Shown here piece by piece: positions 1 to 8,799 of a stretch of DNA of 64,000 nt (position 1 is the first letter of the stretch; every line of letters begins with the position of its first letter). The stretch is from positions 1-64,000 of the forward strand of contig JAFAEW010000103.1 of NCBI GenBank assembly GCA_023423835.1. Reading direction: 5' to 3'. The DNA is from Bacteroidota bacterium. Lineage in GTDB: Bacteria > Bacteroidota > Bacteroidia > Chitinophagales > Chitinophagaceae. The notes under the pieces are model-generated. The model saw nothing but the letters and a program-made list of their open reading frames with translations. It did no database searches and was not told the DNA's origin. Position numbers and translations under genes: made by a program.

Positions 1-26
1 GCCCTGAAGTTTCTTTCCGTCGCGAA

Positions 27-2456
27 TCACTCGCTTCTCAAACTATCGACCGGATTTGCTATTGCAGCCTTTATTGCCTGGAAACTTACGGTTATGAGTC
101 CGATCAGCATTGCTACCAATCCTGCCATCAAAAACATCCACCAATTGATGGTGATCCGGTAGGCAAATTGCTGCAACCATTCATTCATCGCCCACCAGGC
201 AATGGGAAATGCCACAAGGAAGGCAATGATGATGAGTTTCAGAAAATCTTTACTCAACAGCCCCGCAACATTCAATTCAGAGGCACCTAAAACTTTTCTG
301 ATGCCTATTTCTTTCGTTCTCTGTTGTGCAGCATAGGTTACCAATCCAAACAATCCCAAACAGGCAATCAAAATTGCAAAGAGTGCAAAAGAGATGAAGA
401 TCTTTCCCACCTTTTGATCACTTTGATAGATCCTGTTAAAATCATCGTCCATGAAGGAATAACTGAAAGGCTGACCTGGCGCCATCTGTTCCCATTTCTT
501 CTCCACAGCAGCAATCAGTGTGGGAATATCTTTTGTATTGATTCTGAATGCCATACAGCTCGTTTGCTTCTTATACATCAGGGCAACGGGCGTTACCACA
601 CTGCGAAGAGAATTGAAATTAAAATCCTTCACCACCCCTACAATGTGAAAGGGGGTAAGGCTTTCGCCGTTTCCATTGATATCATCCAGATAATAGAGCT
701 TTTTATTTACCGGATCCTGCATACCCAACAGTTTAGCGGCGGCCTCATTAACGATCAGGCCGGAAGAGTCAGTAGGAAAATCCTTTGAAAAGTTTCTTCC
801 TGAAGCGATCTTCATGTCGAGGGTTGGAATATAATTTTCGTCTACCGACCATACTTGCATACTTATCGCATTCTGCGGATTTAAAACCGCTTCTTTAAAA
901 AACGGGTTATCACTTCGCCACCCGTTGGTGGGTAAGAAGCCGGTCATAGTAGCATTTGTAATGCCCGGAATTTTCAAAAGCTCCTGTTCAAAAGCTTTTG
1001 CTTTGCTTCCGAGGGGATCGGTATTGTTTAAAACCAACACATGCTGCCTGTCGAACCCAACGTCCTTATTCTGAATAAATTTCAATTGTGTATAAATGAC
1101 AATCGTTCCGATGATCAGTGAAATTGAAATGAAGAATTGAAATACCACCAGGCCGCTTCGTAAAAAGCTGCTTTTAAATCCGGCGGAAAGTTTTCCCTTC
1201 AGTACTTCAACGGGTTTGAACGAGGAAAGAAAAAATGCAGGATAACTTCCGGCCAGTAAACCCACTATCAGCATCAACACAATCAGCGCAGGAGTGAGCC
1301 AGGCATTAGAAAAAATTGATCCGTCCAGTTGCTTGCCTGTCAACTGGTTGAAATAGGGAATGGAAATCGATACCAAAACAAGCGCCAGCACAAGGGAGAT
1401 AAAACTAATTAAGATCGATTCAAACAGGAATTGACCGATCAGATTTTTCCTCGCCGAACCGAGTACCTTTCTTACGCCTACCTCTTTGGCACGTCCTGAA
1501 GAACGGGCGGTAGAAAGATTCATGAAGTTTACACACGCGATAATGAGGATCAACAGCGCTATCAGAGAGAAAATGTATACATATTGAATATTTCCATTCA
1601 CACCCAGTTCTGCGGATTTATTAGAGTAAAGGTGAATGTCGGTGAGCGGCATTAAACTGTAATTTAAGAATCCGCCGGACTTCTTAAACTCTTCGAGATT
1701 CATGTGGACCGCCTGAATAGCCTGCGGTTCTACATACTTCAGGATCATTTTTTCCAGTTTCTCCTGCACCTTCTTTTCATCCGCTCCTTTCTTTAATAGC
1801 AGATAGGTGGAAAAATTATTGCTTAACCAATTGTCGACCCTGCTTTCATCAGATGTGGAAAGGGAAACGAAGAAGTCAAAATTAAAATGTGAATTGGAAG
1901 GAATGTTTTCAATTACACCTGTCACTTTCAAAAGCGTGGTATCATCAACAATCAAGTTTTTTCCCACTACATCTGTGTTTCCGAAATACTTGTTCGCTGT
2001 ATTTTCGGTTATAACAACACTACGAGGATCTTTCAAAGCGCTGCCCGGATCGCCGCTGATCATCGGCAACGTAAACACTTTGAAAAGGCCGGAATCGGCA
2101 TAAATAACGCGGTTTTCCTGCAAATTCTGGTTTCCTTTTCTAACAACGAAACCACCATAACCCCTGAACCGAACGAAATCCTCCACTTCAGGAAGTTCAC
2201 TTTTAGCGGTAGGACCCACGGTTCCCGGACAGGCTGCAATAATAAAATGGCTGCCGCCAAACATAAGATCACCATCGATCCTGTAAATGCGGTCAGCATT
2301 CTTATTGAAACGGTCGAAACTCAATTCATCGGTTACGTAAAACAAAATCAGCAAACAGGTTGCAAGGCCAATTGCAAGACCGAAAATATTGATGGCCGTA
2401 AAACCTTTATTTTTGAGTAGATTCCTGACAGTTATTTTCCAGTAATTTCTTATCAT
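27..2456 (-). CDS. MacB/FtsX-type ABC transporter permease (second permease of the export locus)
   Basis: An 809-residue inner-membrane permease of the large Bacteroidota MacB/FtsX type. It has two MacB-like halves. The first has a transmembrane helix at about residues 15-42, a periplasmic MacB_PCD-like domain and a three-helix FtsX domain from about 290. The second half repeats the pattern, with a helix near 430 and three helices from about 690 to the end. It carries no ATP-binding domain, so it would need an ATPase in trans; the one at 6434-7138 is the obvious partner. It follows the DUF4097 gene on the same strand after a 254-bp gap that holds its own candidate regulatory dyads, so it may form a separate transcription unit. 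The substrate cannot be read from sequence; the family exports peptides, lipoproteins or drugs, or works in mechanotransmission. Confidence 0.9.
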   Translation of the reverse strand: MIRNYWKITVRNLLKNKGFTAINIFGLAIGLATCLLILFYVTDELSFDRFNKNADRIYRIDGDLMFGGSHFIIAACPGTVGPTAKSELPEVEDFVRFRGYGGFVVRKGNQNLQENRVIYADSGLFKVFTLPMISGDPGSALKDPRSVVITENTANKYFGNTDVVGKNLIVDDTTLLKVTGVIENIPSNSHFNFDFFVSLSTSDESRVDNWLSNNFSTYLLLKKGADEKKVQEKLEKMILKYVEPQAIQAVHMNLEEFKKSGGFLNYSLMPLTDIHLYSNKSAELGVNGNIQYVYIFSLIALLILIIACVNFMNLSTARSSGRAKEVGVRKVLGSARKNLIGQFLFESILISFISLVLALVLVSISIPYFNQLTGKQLDGSIFSNAWLTPALIVLMLIVGLLAGSYPAFFLSSFKPVEVLKGKLSAGFKSSFLRSGLVVFQFFISISLIIGTIVIYTQLKFIQNKDVGFDRQHVLVLNNTDPLGSKAKAFEQELLKIPGITNATMTGFLPTNGWRSDNPFFKEAVLNPQNAISMQVWSVDENYIPTLDMKIASGRNFSKDFPTDSSGLIVNEAAAKLLGMQDPVNKKLYYLDDINGNGESLTPFHIVGVVKDFNFNSLRSVVTPVALMYKKQTSCMAFRINTKDIPTLIAAVEKKWEQMAPGQPFSYSFMDDDFNRIYQSDQKVGKIFISFALFAILIACLGLFGLVTYAAQQRTKEIGIRKVLGASELNVAGLLSKDFLKLIIIAFLVAFPIAWWAMNEWLQQFAYRITINWWMFLMAGLVAMLIGLITVSFQAIKAAIANPVDSLRSE

Positions 2457-2555
2457 GATTTTATTTTTTCCTTGCAGGCCAAAGAATCCAAAAGAAATAC
2501 CTTTCTTTTAACTTCTTATATCAGAATGAGTTATAATTCGGTGATTGAATTTCAC

Positions 2556-2594
2556 TGTACGATTTCGATACAGTGCTGTCCGCTTTCAACAACA
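2556..2594 (-). promoter_or_regulatory. Candidate enhancer-like dyad pair upstream of the second permease
   Basis: On the plus strand, positions 2556-2572 read TGT-N11-ACA. A second TGT starts at 2577 with an ACA at 2592-2594 (N12). The block aligns almost base for base with 8534-8572 upstream of the fusion-protein gene: both share ACTGT, TTT.GATACA and CTGTCCGCT. It lies about 100-140 bp upstream of the permease start, a distance usual for binding sites of sigma-54 activators. That the response regulator at 8800-10161 binds here is inference. Confidence 0.5.
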
Positions 2595-2710
2595 AAACAG
2601 CGTACGAACGTATAGAAACAAAAAGGAGAAGAAGCTTTGAGGAAATTTGAAAATTTTTTAAAACCATTGCAGCTCGCTTCTTCTCCATCTGTTATTCATC
2701 GGAAAGACCG

Positions 2711-3745
2711 TCAGTCAACGAGATTAAGCGTAATCGCTCCACTTCCCGCTGACACATATACGTCATTACCGCCGCCATTAAGCTTTCCGTCAACAGAATT
2801 CTTATCCACGCTTCCACTGAAGTTTTTGAGGTTGCCGGTATTAATTTTCGATCCTGACAAGTTCAGATCTAATCCCTGGTTGCCGGGCAACTGAAGGCGA
2901 ACATTTCCGGCAGAATTTGAAACCTTGATCGACTTTACCGGTTTTAGAAATGCAACATCAATACTTCCTCCTGCTGTTGCCGTTTCAAGATTACAGGCCA
3001 GGCCATTCATTCTGACACTTCCGCCAGAAGTCTTTGCAACGAGGTCACCGGTGATATTATTTGCCTCCACTGATCCGCCACTTGTGGATGCCGAAATATT
3101 TCCATTAAGATCATTCAGTTTCAGCGATCCTCCGGAAGTAACCAGCCGGATATTGCCCTTACAGTTTTCTGCCTTAATAGATCCGCCGCTTGTAACCAGC
3201 CGGATCTCATCTGAACTGTTTTTTAGTGAAATACTGCCTCCGGAAGTCTGACCGTTGATGCGTCCGGATACATTGCTGACAGAGAGGCTTCCTCCGCTCG
3301 TCTGAAAATCCTGGTTGCCCGACAGATTATCAAGTGAAATGCTTCCACCACTTGTCTGCAGGTTGGTAGTTGTATTTTTCGGAATAAATATCCGGTAGGA
3401 AATTGAAAGCGCATTTTTTCCTGACCATCTATTTTTGGTTTTTGTGATTACAGAAAGTTTTTTGGATGCCACTTCGACTTTCAAATCGTAGTTCGCATTG
3501 AGCCGCGATTCAATTTCTTCTTTCGAAAGTGTTTTTCCGTTGTTGGAACGGATATAAATCTCGAGCCTTGCTTCATTAGAGGGAACCCCTTCTACCTTAA
3601 TACTTCCACCGCTGGTGGAGGCTTCAACAGATTGAATATCCTCGGAAGCGAGAGATTTTGTAAGATACAGGTCAGGTTGATTCGTTTGCGCATTTGTCTG
3701 AATAAAGGCAAATGAAAACATTGCCAGAACGATAAGAAGTTTCAT
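2711..3745 (-). CDS. Secreted DUF4097-type repeat protein
   Basis: The chosen start at 3745 gives a protein beginning MKLLIVLAMFSF with a signal peptide ending near ...NAQT. An upstream in-frame start at 3811 would add 22 charged residues before the signal peptide and is unlikely. The mature part carries nine repeats of about 20 residues, each centred on TSGGS (the last is TAGGS). This is the pattern of DUF4097 putative adhesin/beta-helix domains, in which short beta strands stack. It is predicted to be periplasmic or surface exposed. It sits between the two permease genes on the same strand, 66 bp after the first. The function is not known; the position suggests an accessory or cargo-side component of the exporter, or a reporter of envelope state. 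Confidence 0.85.
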   Translation of the reverse strand: MKLLIVLAMFSFAFIQTNAQTNQPDLYLTKSLASEDIQSVEASTSGGSIKVEGVPSNEARLEIYIRSNNGKTLSKEEIESRLNANYDLKVEVASKKLSVITKTKNRWSGKNALSISYRIFIPKNTTTNLQTSGGSISLDNLSGNQDFQTSGGSLSVSNVSGRINGQTSGGSISLKNSSDEIRLVTSGGSIKAENCKGNIRLVTSGGSLKLNDLNGNISASTSGGSVEANNITGDLVAKTSGGSVRMNGLACNLETATAGGSIDVAFLKPVKSIKVSNSAGNVRLQLPGNQGLDLNLSGSKINTGNLKNFSGSVDKNSVDGKLNGGGNDVYVSAGSGAITLNLVD

Positions 3746-3811
3746 AATTATTTTTTTTTTAAAACGGATGTACCGGATTTTCGTTACAACATCGAAAAAA
3801 TTTTGTTGCAT

Positions 3812-6169
3812 CTACTCTGATCGCATGCTTCTTACCGGATTCATTGATGCTGTTTTTACTGCCTGAAAACTAACTGTAAAAATCGCTATCAGCATCGCAA
3901 GAAATCCGGCAATGGCAAATACAGGCCATGTAATTTGAATGCGATAAGCAAAGTTTTCCAAGAAAGCCTGCATCGCAATCAGTACCAGCGGAAATGCGAT
4001 CAAACAAGATATGCCTACCAATATGATAAATTCGCGTGACAACAAAGTCACCAGTTTTTCTGTGCTTGCTCCCAGTACCTTACGGATTCCAATCTCTTTT
4101 TTTCTCCGTTCTGCTGTGAAAGCGGCAAGTCCAAATAATCCGAGACAGGAAATGAATATTGCGAGAATGGCAAACACCGATGCAAGCTTTCCAATCAGGG
4201 ATTCTGTCTTGAAAAGTTTGTCAAATTCCGCATCCACAAAGCGATATTCAGCCGGATAACCCGGATTCAATTTTTTGATGACCTTTTCAATTCCCGCTAC
4301 CGCCTGGTTTACATTTGCTGATTTTTTGATTCTTATGGTAAGTGAACGCACCTGTGAAGTGTCGGAGAAAAAAACCATCGGGGAAGGTGATTCGTACATA
4401 TTATTGTACACGAAATCCTTCACCACTCCAACAACCGTGTAGGCTTCATTCCCGGCGGTGAGACTGCTTCCGATAACCTGATCGGTCTTTAGCAATTTGG
4501 CCAATGTTTCATTGATAATGATATTAGCCGTATCGCCGCTCATATCGCTGTAAAAATTTCTTCCTTCTTTCAATTGATAACCGACTGTGGGTATATAATC
4601 GGGATTTACACCTTCCATCGTTATCAACACCTGTTTTTGCGGATCTTTCCCTTTCCAGGAAAAATCACCCGTATTTGATCCGTAATTCAAAACGGCATTA
4701 TTGCTCATCCCCACATTTTCTATCCACCCGGTACTGAGGAGTTCATTTTTAATTGCTCCGAAGTTACTCTTCATGTTGCCCTGAACCGGCAGGGTTACCA
4801 GATTTTCCTTGCTGTATCCGAGATCTCTTTGTTTCACATAATTGATCTGCTGGTAAATTATTATGGTAGAAATGATCAGTATGATTGAAATTGAAAATTG
4901 TAATATTACGAGTCCCTTTCTGATAAAGCCGGCACTTCTGCCGGTCTTTACCTTCAGGTCTTTCAAAACCGTTACCGGATTGAAAGAAGACAAGTAAAAG
5001 GCGGGATAACTTCCGGCAACCAATCCGCAGATAAGGGTGATGGAAAACAATGCGAGCCAATGCAGCGGATTATTGAGTCCGGGGCTCAATTGCTTTTCAA
5101 CCAAAGTATTAAAGAAAGGCAATGCGAGATAAACGATACCAATGGAAAGAATGGCGGAAATAAACGCACTTACCAGTGACTCTGCAATAAACTGCAATAT
5201 CAGTTTATTCTTACCGGCACCCAATACTTTTCTAACGCCCACTTCCCGGGCACGTTGTTCTGACCGCGCAGTGGAAAGATTCATAAAGTTGATGCAGGCG
5301 ATGGCGAGAATGATCCAGGCAATGATGAGAAAGATGCGAACAAAAGTGATCCTTCCTTCAACCTCTTTTCCATTCTCAAACTTATCGTACATTCTCCACC
5401 TTTCCATGGGATAAATCGAGAATTTCGCAATAAGGTTTTTATCTTTTGAATCCAGAAAATTGTACAGTTGACGGTTGATATTATCAATGTTTGCGTTTGG
5501 CTGGGTTTCCACAAAGGTCACCACACCGTTGTTTCCCCAGTATTGCAACCACTGGTTTTGATTTTCGAAGTTTTTAAACGGCGCCAGCCATTCAAAAACA
5601 AAATTGGTGTTCTCGGGCAGATCTTTAATTACCGCGGAGATGATGAAAGGTTCATTTTTCCCCATTCGTATCTCCTTCCCAACCACGTTGGTGTTACCGA
5701 AAAATCGGTTCGCCATTTTTTCGGTAATTACCAATGCATTTAAATTAGGAAAAGCGTTTTGACTGCTTCCGGCGAGGTATTCAAACTGAAACATGCTGAG
5801 GAACGAGTTGTCAACATAATACCCTGATTCGTTTATGCTTTTGTCTCCCACTGTGAATGGAAGTTGCATACTCCAACTGCTCCGGGCTGTATTCCGGATG
5901 CCCGGGATTTCAGTTTTGATGGCGGGACCTAAAGGGCCGGGAGTGGCGTCATAGGTAAATGTATTGCCCTCATAGGTTTGATGATCCTTAATCTTAAATA
6001 GCTGCTCCTTATTAGAAAAATAATTATTATAGCTCAGCTCATCTTCCACCCATAAAAAGATAAGTGCCGCACAGGCTATTCCGATTGCAAGGCCTGCAAT
6101 ATTCAGCAGGCTAAACGTCCGGTTATTCCAGAGATTGCGCAGAGAGGTCTTTACGTAAGTCTTAAACAT
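3812..6169 (-). CDS. MacB/FtsX-type ABC transporter permease (first permease)
   Basis: A 785-residue paralogue of the permease at 27-2456 with the same layout: an N-terminal helix at about residues 15-42, a MacB_PCD-like periplasmic domain, an FtsX helical bundle from about 275, a second helix near 420, another periplasmic domain and a final three-helix bundle. The motif NFMNLSTARS followed by R.REVGVRKVLGA, and later RRKEIGIRKVLGAS, are the cytoplasmic coupling segments typical of the family; both halves keep them. It follows the ATPase and a small membrane ORF on the same strand, so it is probably co-transcribed with the ATPase and the membrane fusion protein as a MacAB-like tripartite system. 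The outer-membrane partner is not in the window. Confidence 0.92.
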   Translation of the reverse strand: MFKTYVKTSLRNLWNNRTFSLLNIAGLAIGIACAALIFLWVEDELSYNNYFSNKEQLFKIKDHQTYEGNTFTYDATPGPLGPAIKTEIPGIRNTARSSWSMQLPFTVGDKSINESGYYVDNSFLSMFQFEYLAGSSQNAFPNLNALVITEKMANRFFGNTNVVGKEIRMGKNEPFIISAVIKDLPENTNFVFEWLAPFKNFENQNQWLQYWGNNGVVTFVETQPNANIDNINRQLYNFLDSKDKNLIAKFSIYPMERWRMYDKFENGKEVEGRITFVRIFLIIAWIILAIACINFMNLSTARSEQRAREVGVRKVLGAGKNKLILQFIAESLVSAFISAILSIGIVYLALPFFNTLVEKQLSPGLNNPLHWLALFSITLICGLVAGSYPAFYLSSFNPVTVLKDLKVKTGRSAGFIRKGLVILQFSISIILIISTIIIYQQINYVKQRDLGYSKENLVTLPVQGNMKSNFGAIKNELLSTGWIENVGMSNNAVLNYGSNTGDFSWKGKDPQKQVLITMEGVNPDYIPTVGYQLKEGRNFYSDMSGDTANIIINETLAKLLKTDQVIGSSLTAGNEAYTVVGVVKDFVYNNMYESPSPMVFFSDTSQVRSLTIRIKKSANVNQAVAGIEKVIKKLNPGYPAEYRFVDAEFDKLFKTESLIGKLASVFAILAIFISCLGLFGLAAFTAERRKKEIGIRKVLGASTEKLVTLLSREFIILVGISCLIAFPLVLIAMQAFLENFAYRIQITWPVFAIAGFLAMLIAIFTVSFQAVKTASMNPVRSMRSE

Positions 6170-6208
6170 AGTTGTACAGAATCAATGTCGTTTGCAAATG
6201 AAAAGCGG

Positions 6209-6415
6209 TTACACACCCGATAAGCGGAAGAAAATGAGCTGGTTTAAATTTGAAAGCTCAAATGGTGATGCCGGCTGGTGTACTTTCAATCCATCCTCAG
6301 CCATTACATATTTTCTTTGTTTCAACCATTGGTGTGCAAACACGGCAATGGAAGAAAACAAAACCAGCAGCAGGAGAAAAACTGAACGTTTGCGGCTTAT
6401 AAAATGAGTTTTCAT
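6209..6415 (-). CDS. Small hypothetical single-pass membrane protein
   Basis: A 68-residue reading frame starting MKTHFISRKRSVFLLLLVL, with a positively charged N-terminus followed by one hydrophobic segment at about residues 11-27. That fits either a signal peptide ending at ...VFAHQ or a membrane anchor. It lies on the operon strand, 18 bp after the ATPase gene and 39 bp before the first permease gene, so it fills a gap that would otherwise be untranslated in the transcript. No family is recognised. It may be a genuine operon microprotein or a chance frame; the operon position and signal-like N-terminus favour the former. Confidence 0.45.
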   Translation of the reverse strand: MKTHFISRKRSVFLLLLVLFSSIAVFAHQWLKQRKYVMAEDGLKVHQPASPFELSNLNQLIFFRLSGV

Positions 6416-6433
6416 CGTGTAAATAATTATAGT

Positions 6434-7138
6434 TTAAATAAGAATATTTTCTGTAACGGTTTGACCGTCGAGCATCCGGATGATACGATGGCTGTATCGA
6501 GCGTCATGTTCACTGTGGGTTACCATTACGATCGTTGTTCCCTGTTCGTTCAGTTCCGATAATAATTGCATTACTTCATTACCATTGGAAGAATCAAGAT
6601 TTCCGGTAGGTTCATCGGCCAGGATCAGTTTCGGATTGTTTACCACCGCTCTTGCTACGGCCACCCTTTGTTGCTGACCACCTGAAAGCTGCTGCGGATA
6701 GTGGTTCCGGCGATGCATGATCTGAACTTTTTCCAACACTTCTTCTACTTTTTTCTTCCTGTCCGATGCCTTCACACCGGTGTAGATCAGTGGCAGTTCT
6801 ACGTTTTCAAATACGCTTAATTCATCAATCAGGTTGAAACTCTGAAACACGAATCCGATATTGTGTTTACGGAGATCGGCCCTTTTTCTTTCATTAAAAT
6901 CAGCCACTTCAATTCCGTTGAAAACAAAGCTGCCGGTGTCAGGATCGTCGAGTAATCCCAAGATATTGAGAAGCGTCGATTTGCCACAGCCTGATGGCCC
7001 CATCACTGCTACAAATTCGCCTTTTCTCACTTCCATCGTCAATCGGTTAAGGGCAATGGTTTCTACCTCTTCTGTGCGGTAGATCTTTTCGAGGTTTGTT
7101 ATTTTGATCATATAATCGTTGGTTTTAATTTGGTCCAT
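6434..7138 (-). CDS. ABC transporter ATP-binding protein (MacB/LolD-like)
   Basis: A 234-residue cytoplasmic ATPase. Visible motifs are Walker A GPSGCGKST near residue 50, the Q-loop FQSFNLI, the signature LSGGQQQRVAVARA, Walker B LILADEPTGNLD and the switch histidine in VTHSEHD. The SGGQQQR signature and the EPTGNLD ending place it in the LolD/MacB/FtsE group that powers FtsX-type permeases. A second ATG at 7111 (MIKITNLEK) would remove nine residues and gives a more usual family N-terminus, so the exact start is open. It lies 11 bp after the membrane fusion protein gene and is expected to energise one or both permeases of the locus. Confidence 0.95.
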   Translation of the reverse strand: MDQIKTNDYMIKITNLEKIYRTEEVETIALNRLTMEVRKGEFVAVMGPSGCGKSTLLNILGLLDDPDTGSFVFNGIEVADFNERKRADLRKHNIGFVFQSFNLIDELSVFENVELPLIYTGVKASDRKKKVEEVLEKVQIMHRRNHYPQQLSGGQQQRVAVARAVVNNPKLILADEPTGNLDSSNGNEVMQLLSELNEQGTTIVMVTHSEHDARYSHRIIRMLDGQTVTENILI

Positions 7139-7149
7139 TGTATTTGTTA

Positions 7150-8406
7150 TTAACGGTTTTTTAAAATCAGTTCCTGCATATCGCCGTAGTTTTCGTAACT
7201 GCTTGTGATCACCTTGTCGCCGGCTTGTAACCCGTCCACCACTTCATAATAATCTGTATTCTGATTTCCAAGCTGAATGTTTACACGGTAGGCTTTGGAT
7301 CCGTCCTGACTCAGTTTGAATATCCAGTTGCCACCGGTTTGCTGATAAAATCCTCCTTTCGGCAAAAGCAGTGCTTGTCTTTCATCGCTCAAAGCGAGCA
7401 AAATTTGCAGGCTCTGACCCCTGCGGATGCCTTTGAAGATCTTATTAACAAACTCCATATCTACCTGGAAACGTCCGTTCACCACCTGAGTATATACTTT
7501 TTTAATTTCCAGTTCATAGGTTGTATCAGCGAAAGTAAAACTGCCTTTTAACCCTGGGAAGATCCTTGAAATATAATGCTCGTCCACATCTACCCTTACT
7601 TTATATCCGTTAAGTACATCAATCTGTCCTAATCTTTCACCCTTATTTTTGCTTTGGCCGATTTCTGCATCCAGTGAGGTAAGTTGTCCGTCAACAGGAG
7701 CCCTCACAATCAGATCGCCTACTTTTTGACGCATTACATCGAGTGCATTCTGCGATCCTTCATACAGTTGCTTCGCCTGGGTAAGCTGTTGCTGGGTGGA
7801 AGCAGAGTCTTGCTGCAAAATCTGATCTGTAAGTTTTTTCTTCTGCAGATAGTAGTTATAATCGTTCTCCGCCTTTTTAAATTCCTGCAGTCCGATGGCT
7901 TTTTGTTCATACAAATGCTTATCGAGCTTGTAAATTCTTTCAGCTTCTTTGAGCTGGCTTTCCACATCACTCATTTGATTGAGTTTGCTCACAGTATTCT
8001 GCTGTGCCGCATTTTTTGAGATCTGCATCTGCGTAAGCAAATTATATACGTTGGTTTGCTGGGTTACCAGGCCAAGTTGCAGGTCGGTATTAGATAACTT
8101 CAGGATGGGTTGACCTTTTTTCATAATCGTTCCATCATCAACATATTTTTCTTCCACTCTCCCACCTTCCATCGCATCAAGATAAATAGTTGTTTGCGGA
8201 AGTACGATACCATTCACGGGAATGTTTTCCTGAAAACTTCCTTTTTTCACTTCACTGATACTGAGTCTTTCTGTATCAACATTCAACTTCGATGCTCCGG
8301 AGGTAAAATAAAAACTTCCGGCGATCAGTATTACAAGGGCGGTGATACCGGCAATCGTCATTATCCGCTTTCTGTTCCACTTCTTTTTTTCAATTACTCT
8401 GTCCAC
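7150..8406 (-). CDS. Periplasmic membrane fusion protein (HlyD/MacA-like)
   Basis: A 418-residue adaptor with an N-terminal signal anchor (a helix at about 15-32 after a basic stretch). A lipoyl/barrel-sandwich half with GGRVEEKYVDDGTIMKKGQ comes next, then a long helical hairpin at roughly residues 110-225 rich in Q, K and E, the second lipoyl half (APVDGQLTSLDAEIG), beta-barrel and membrane-proximal domains. It would bridge the inner-membrane permease and an outer-membrane channel. It is the first gene of the minus-strand export operon, and its upstream region carries a candidate sigma-54 promoter and paired dyads. The product is well supported; the exported substrate is unknown. Confidence 0.92.
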   Translation of the reverse strand: MDRVIEKKKWNRKRIMTIAGITALVILIAGSFYFTSGASKLNVDTERLSISEVKKGSFQENIPVNGIVLPQTTIYLDAMEGGRVEEKYVDDGTIMKKGQPILKLSNTDLQLGLVTQQTNVYNLLTQMQISKNAAQQNTVSKLNQMSDVESQLKEAERIYKLDKHLYEQKAIGLQEFKKAENDYNYYLQKKKLTDQILQQDSASTQQQLTQAKQLYEGSQNALDVMRQKVGDLIVRAPVDGQLTSLDAEIGQSKNKGERLGQIDVLNGYKVRVDVDEHYISRIFPGLKGSFTFADTTYELEIKKVYTQVVNGRFQVDMEFVNKIFKGIRRGQSLQILLALSDERQALLLPKGGFYQQTGGNWIFKLSQDGSKAYRVNIQLGNQNTDYYEVVDGLQAGDKVITSSYENYGDMQELILKNR

Positions 8407-8467
8407 GATTTTGATTTTTTAGGATGATCTTTTCGTTTTGATAATTTCTTTCGGTTTGCTATTCAAT

Positions 8468-8484
8468 TCTATTGTAGTGCCAAA
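8468..8484 (-). promoter_or_regulatory. Candidate sigma-54 (-24/-12) promoter for the export operon
   Basis: Reading the minus strand from 8484, TTTGGCAC is a good -24 element. The GG pair (8481-8480) is followed after ten bases by GA (8469-8468) where GC is expected, so the -12 element has one mismatch at an important position. The inferred transcript would start near 8456, about 50 nt before the ATG at 8406. The dyads at 8534-8572 would then sit about 80-110 bp upstream, as expected for an activator of this class. This is a candidate only. Confidence 0.35.
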
Positions 8485-8533
8485 GAATTATAGGCTGGAA
8501 ATCAATCAGTTACATCAGCCTACCGCCGCCAAC

Positions 8534-8572
8534 TGTTCGGTTTTGATACAATGTCTGTCCGCTATTGCAACA
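8534..8572 (-). promoter_or_regulatory. Tandem TGT-N11-ACA dyads upstream of the export operon
   Basis: Two 17-bp dyads of the form TGT-N11-ACA lie at 8534-8550 and 8556-8572. Their centres are 22 bp apart, close to two helical turns, so bound dimers would sit on the same DNA face. A near-identical block occurs at 2556-2594. The arrangement resembles the paired sites of NtrC-class activators, and such an activator is encoded next door. Binding is inferred, not shown. Confidence 0.5.
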
Positions 8573-8799
8573 CCGCCTGACAGCCCGTTTTCTGTAACCC
8601 GTTCTAATTCAGTTGCGTTTCACAAATGGTATGATAAATGGCAAAGAAAAAACAGCGGAGGTTAAGTTTTATTAAGAAAGCGTAAAACATAAAATTTTAA
8701 CAGCTGCTTACTAATTTTAAATATAATTGCAGAAAGAAGCTGCTTTAAAAAAAACAAATAATCAGATATTTACCAGTAAAACTGCACTAAGCAAAAATC

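Larger units (their letters stand above)
8407..8799. other. Divergent control region between the export operon and the two-component genes
   Basis: A 393-bp stretch without a convincing gene. It holds the dyads and the candidate sigma-54 promoter for the minus-strand operon. The side nearest the response regulator is AT-rich, with a TATAAT-like hexamer near 8722 and an A-rich leader before the ATG at 8800. A 75-codon frame on the plus strand (8438-8665) crosses the dyads and has no protein-like features. Confidence 0.6.

Noticed and set aside
324..788. Open frame of 154 codons on the plus strand
   Set aside because: It lies entirely inside the permease gene on the other strand and has no protein-like pattern, being a shadow of that gene.
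2461..2490. Sigma-54 promoter at the GCCAAAGAAT box before the second permease
   Set aside because: A -24 element here would place the transcript start at the start codon, and no GC follows at the -12 position. The box may only be chance or a different element.
8438..8665. Open frame of 75 codons in the divergent control region
   Set aside because: It crosses the dyads and promoter-like sites and has no signal, domain or composition that suggests a protein.
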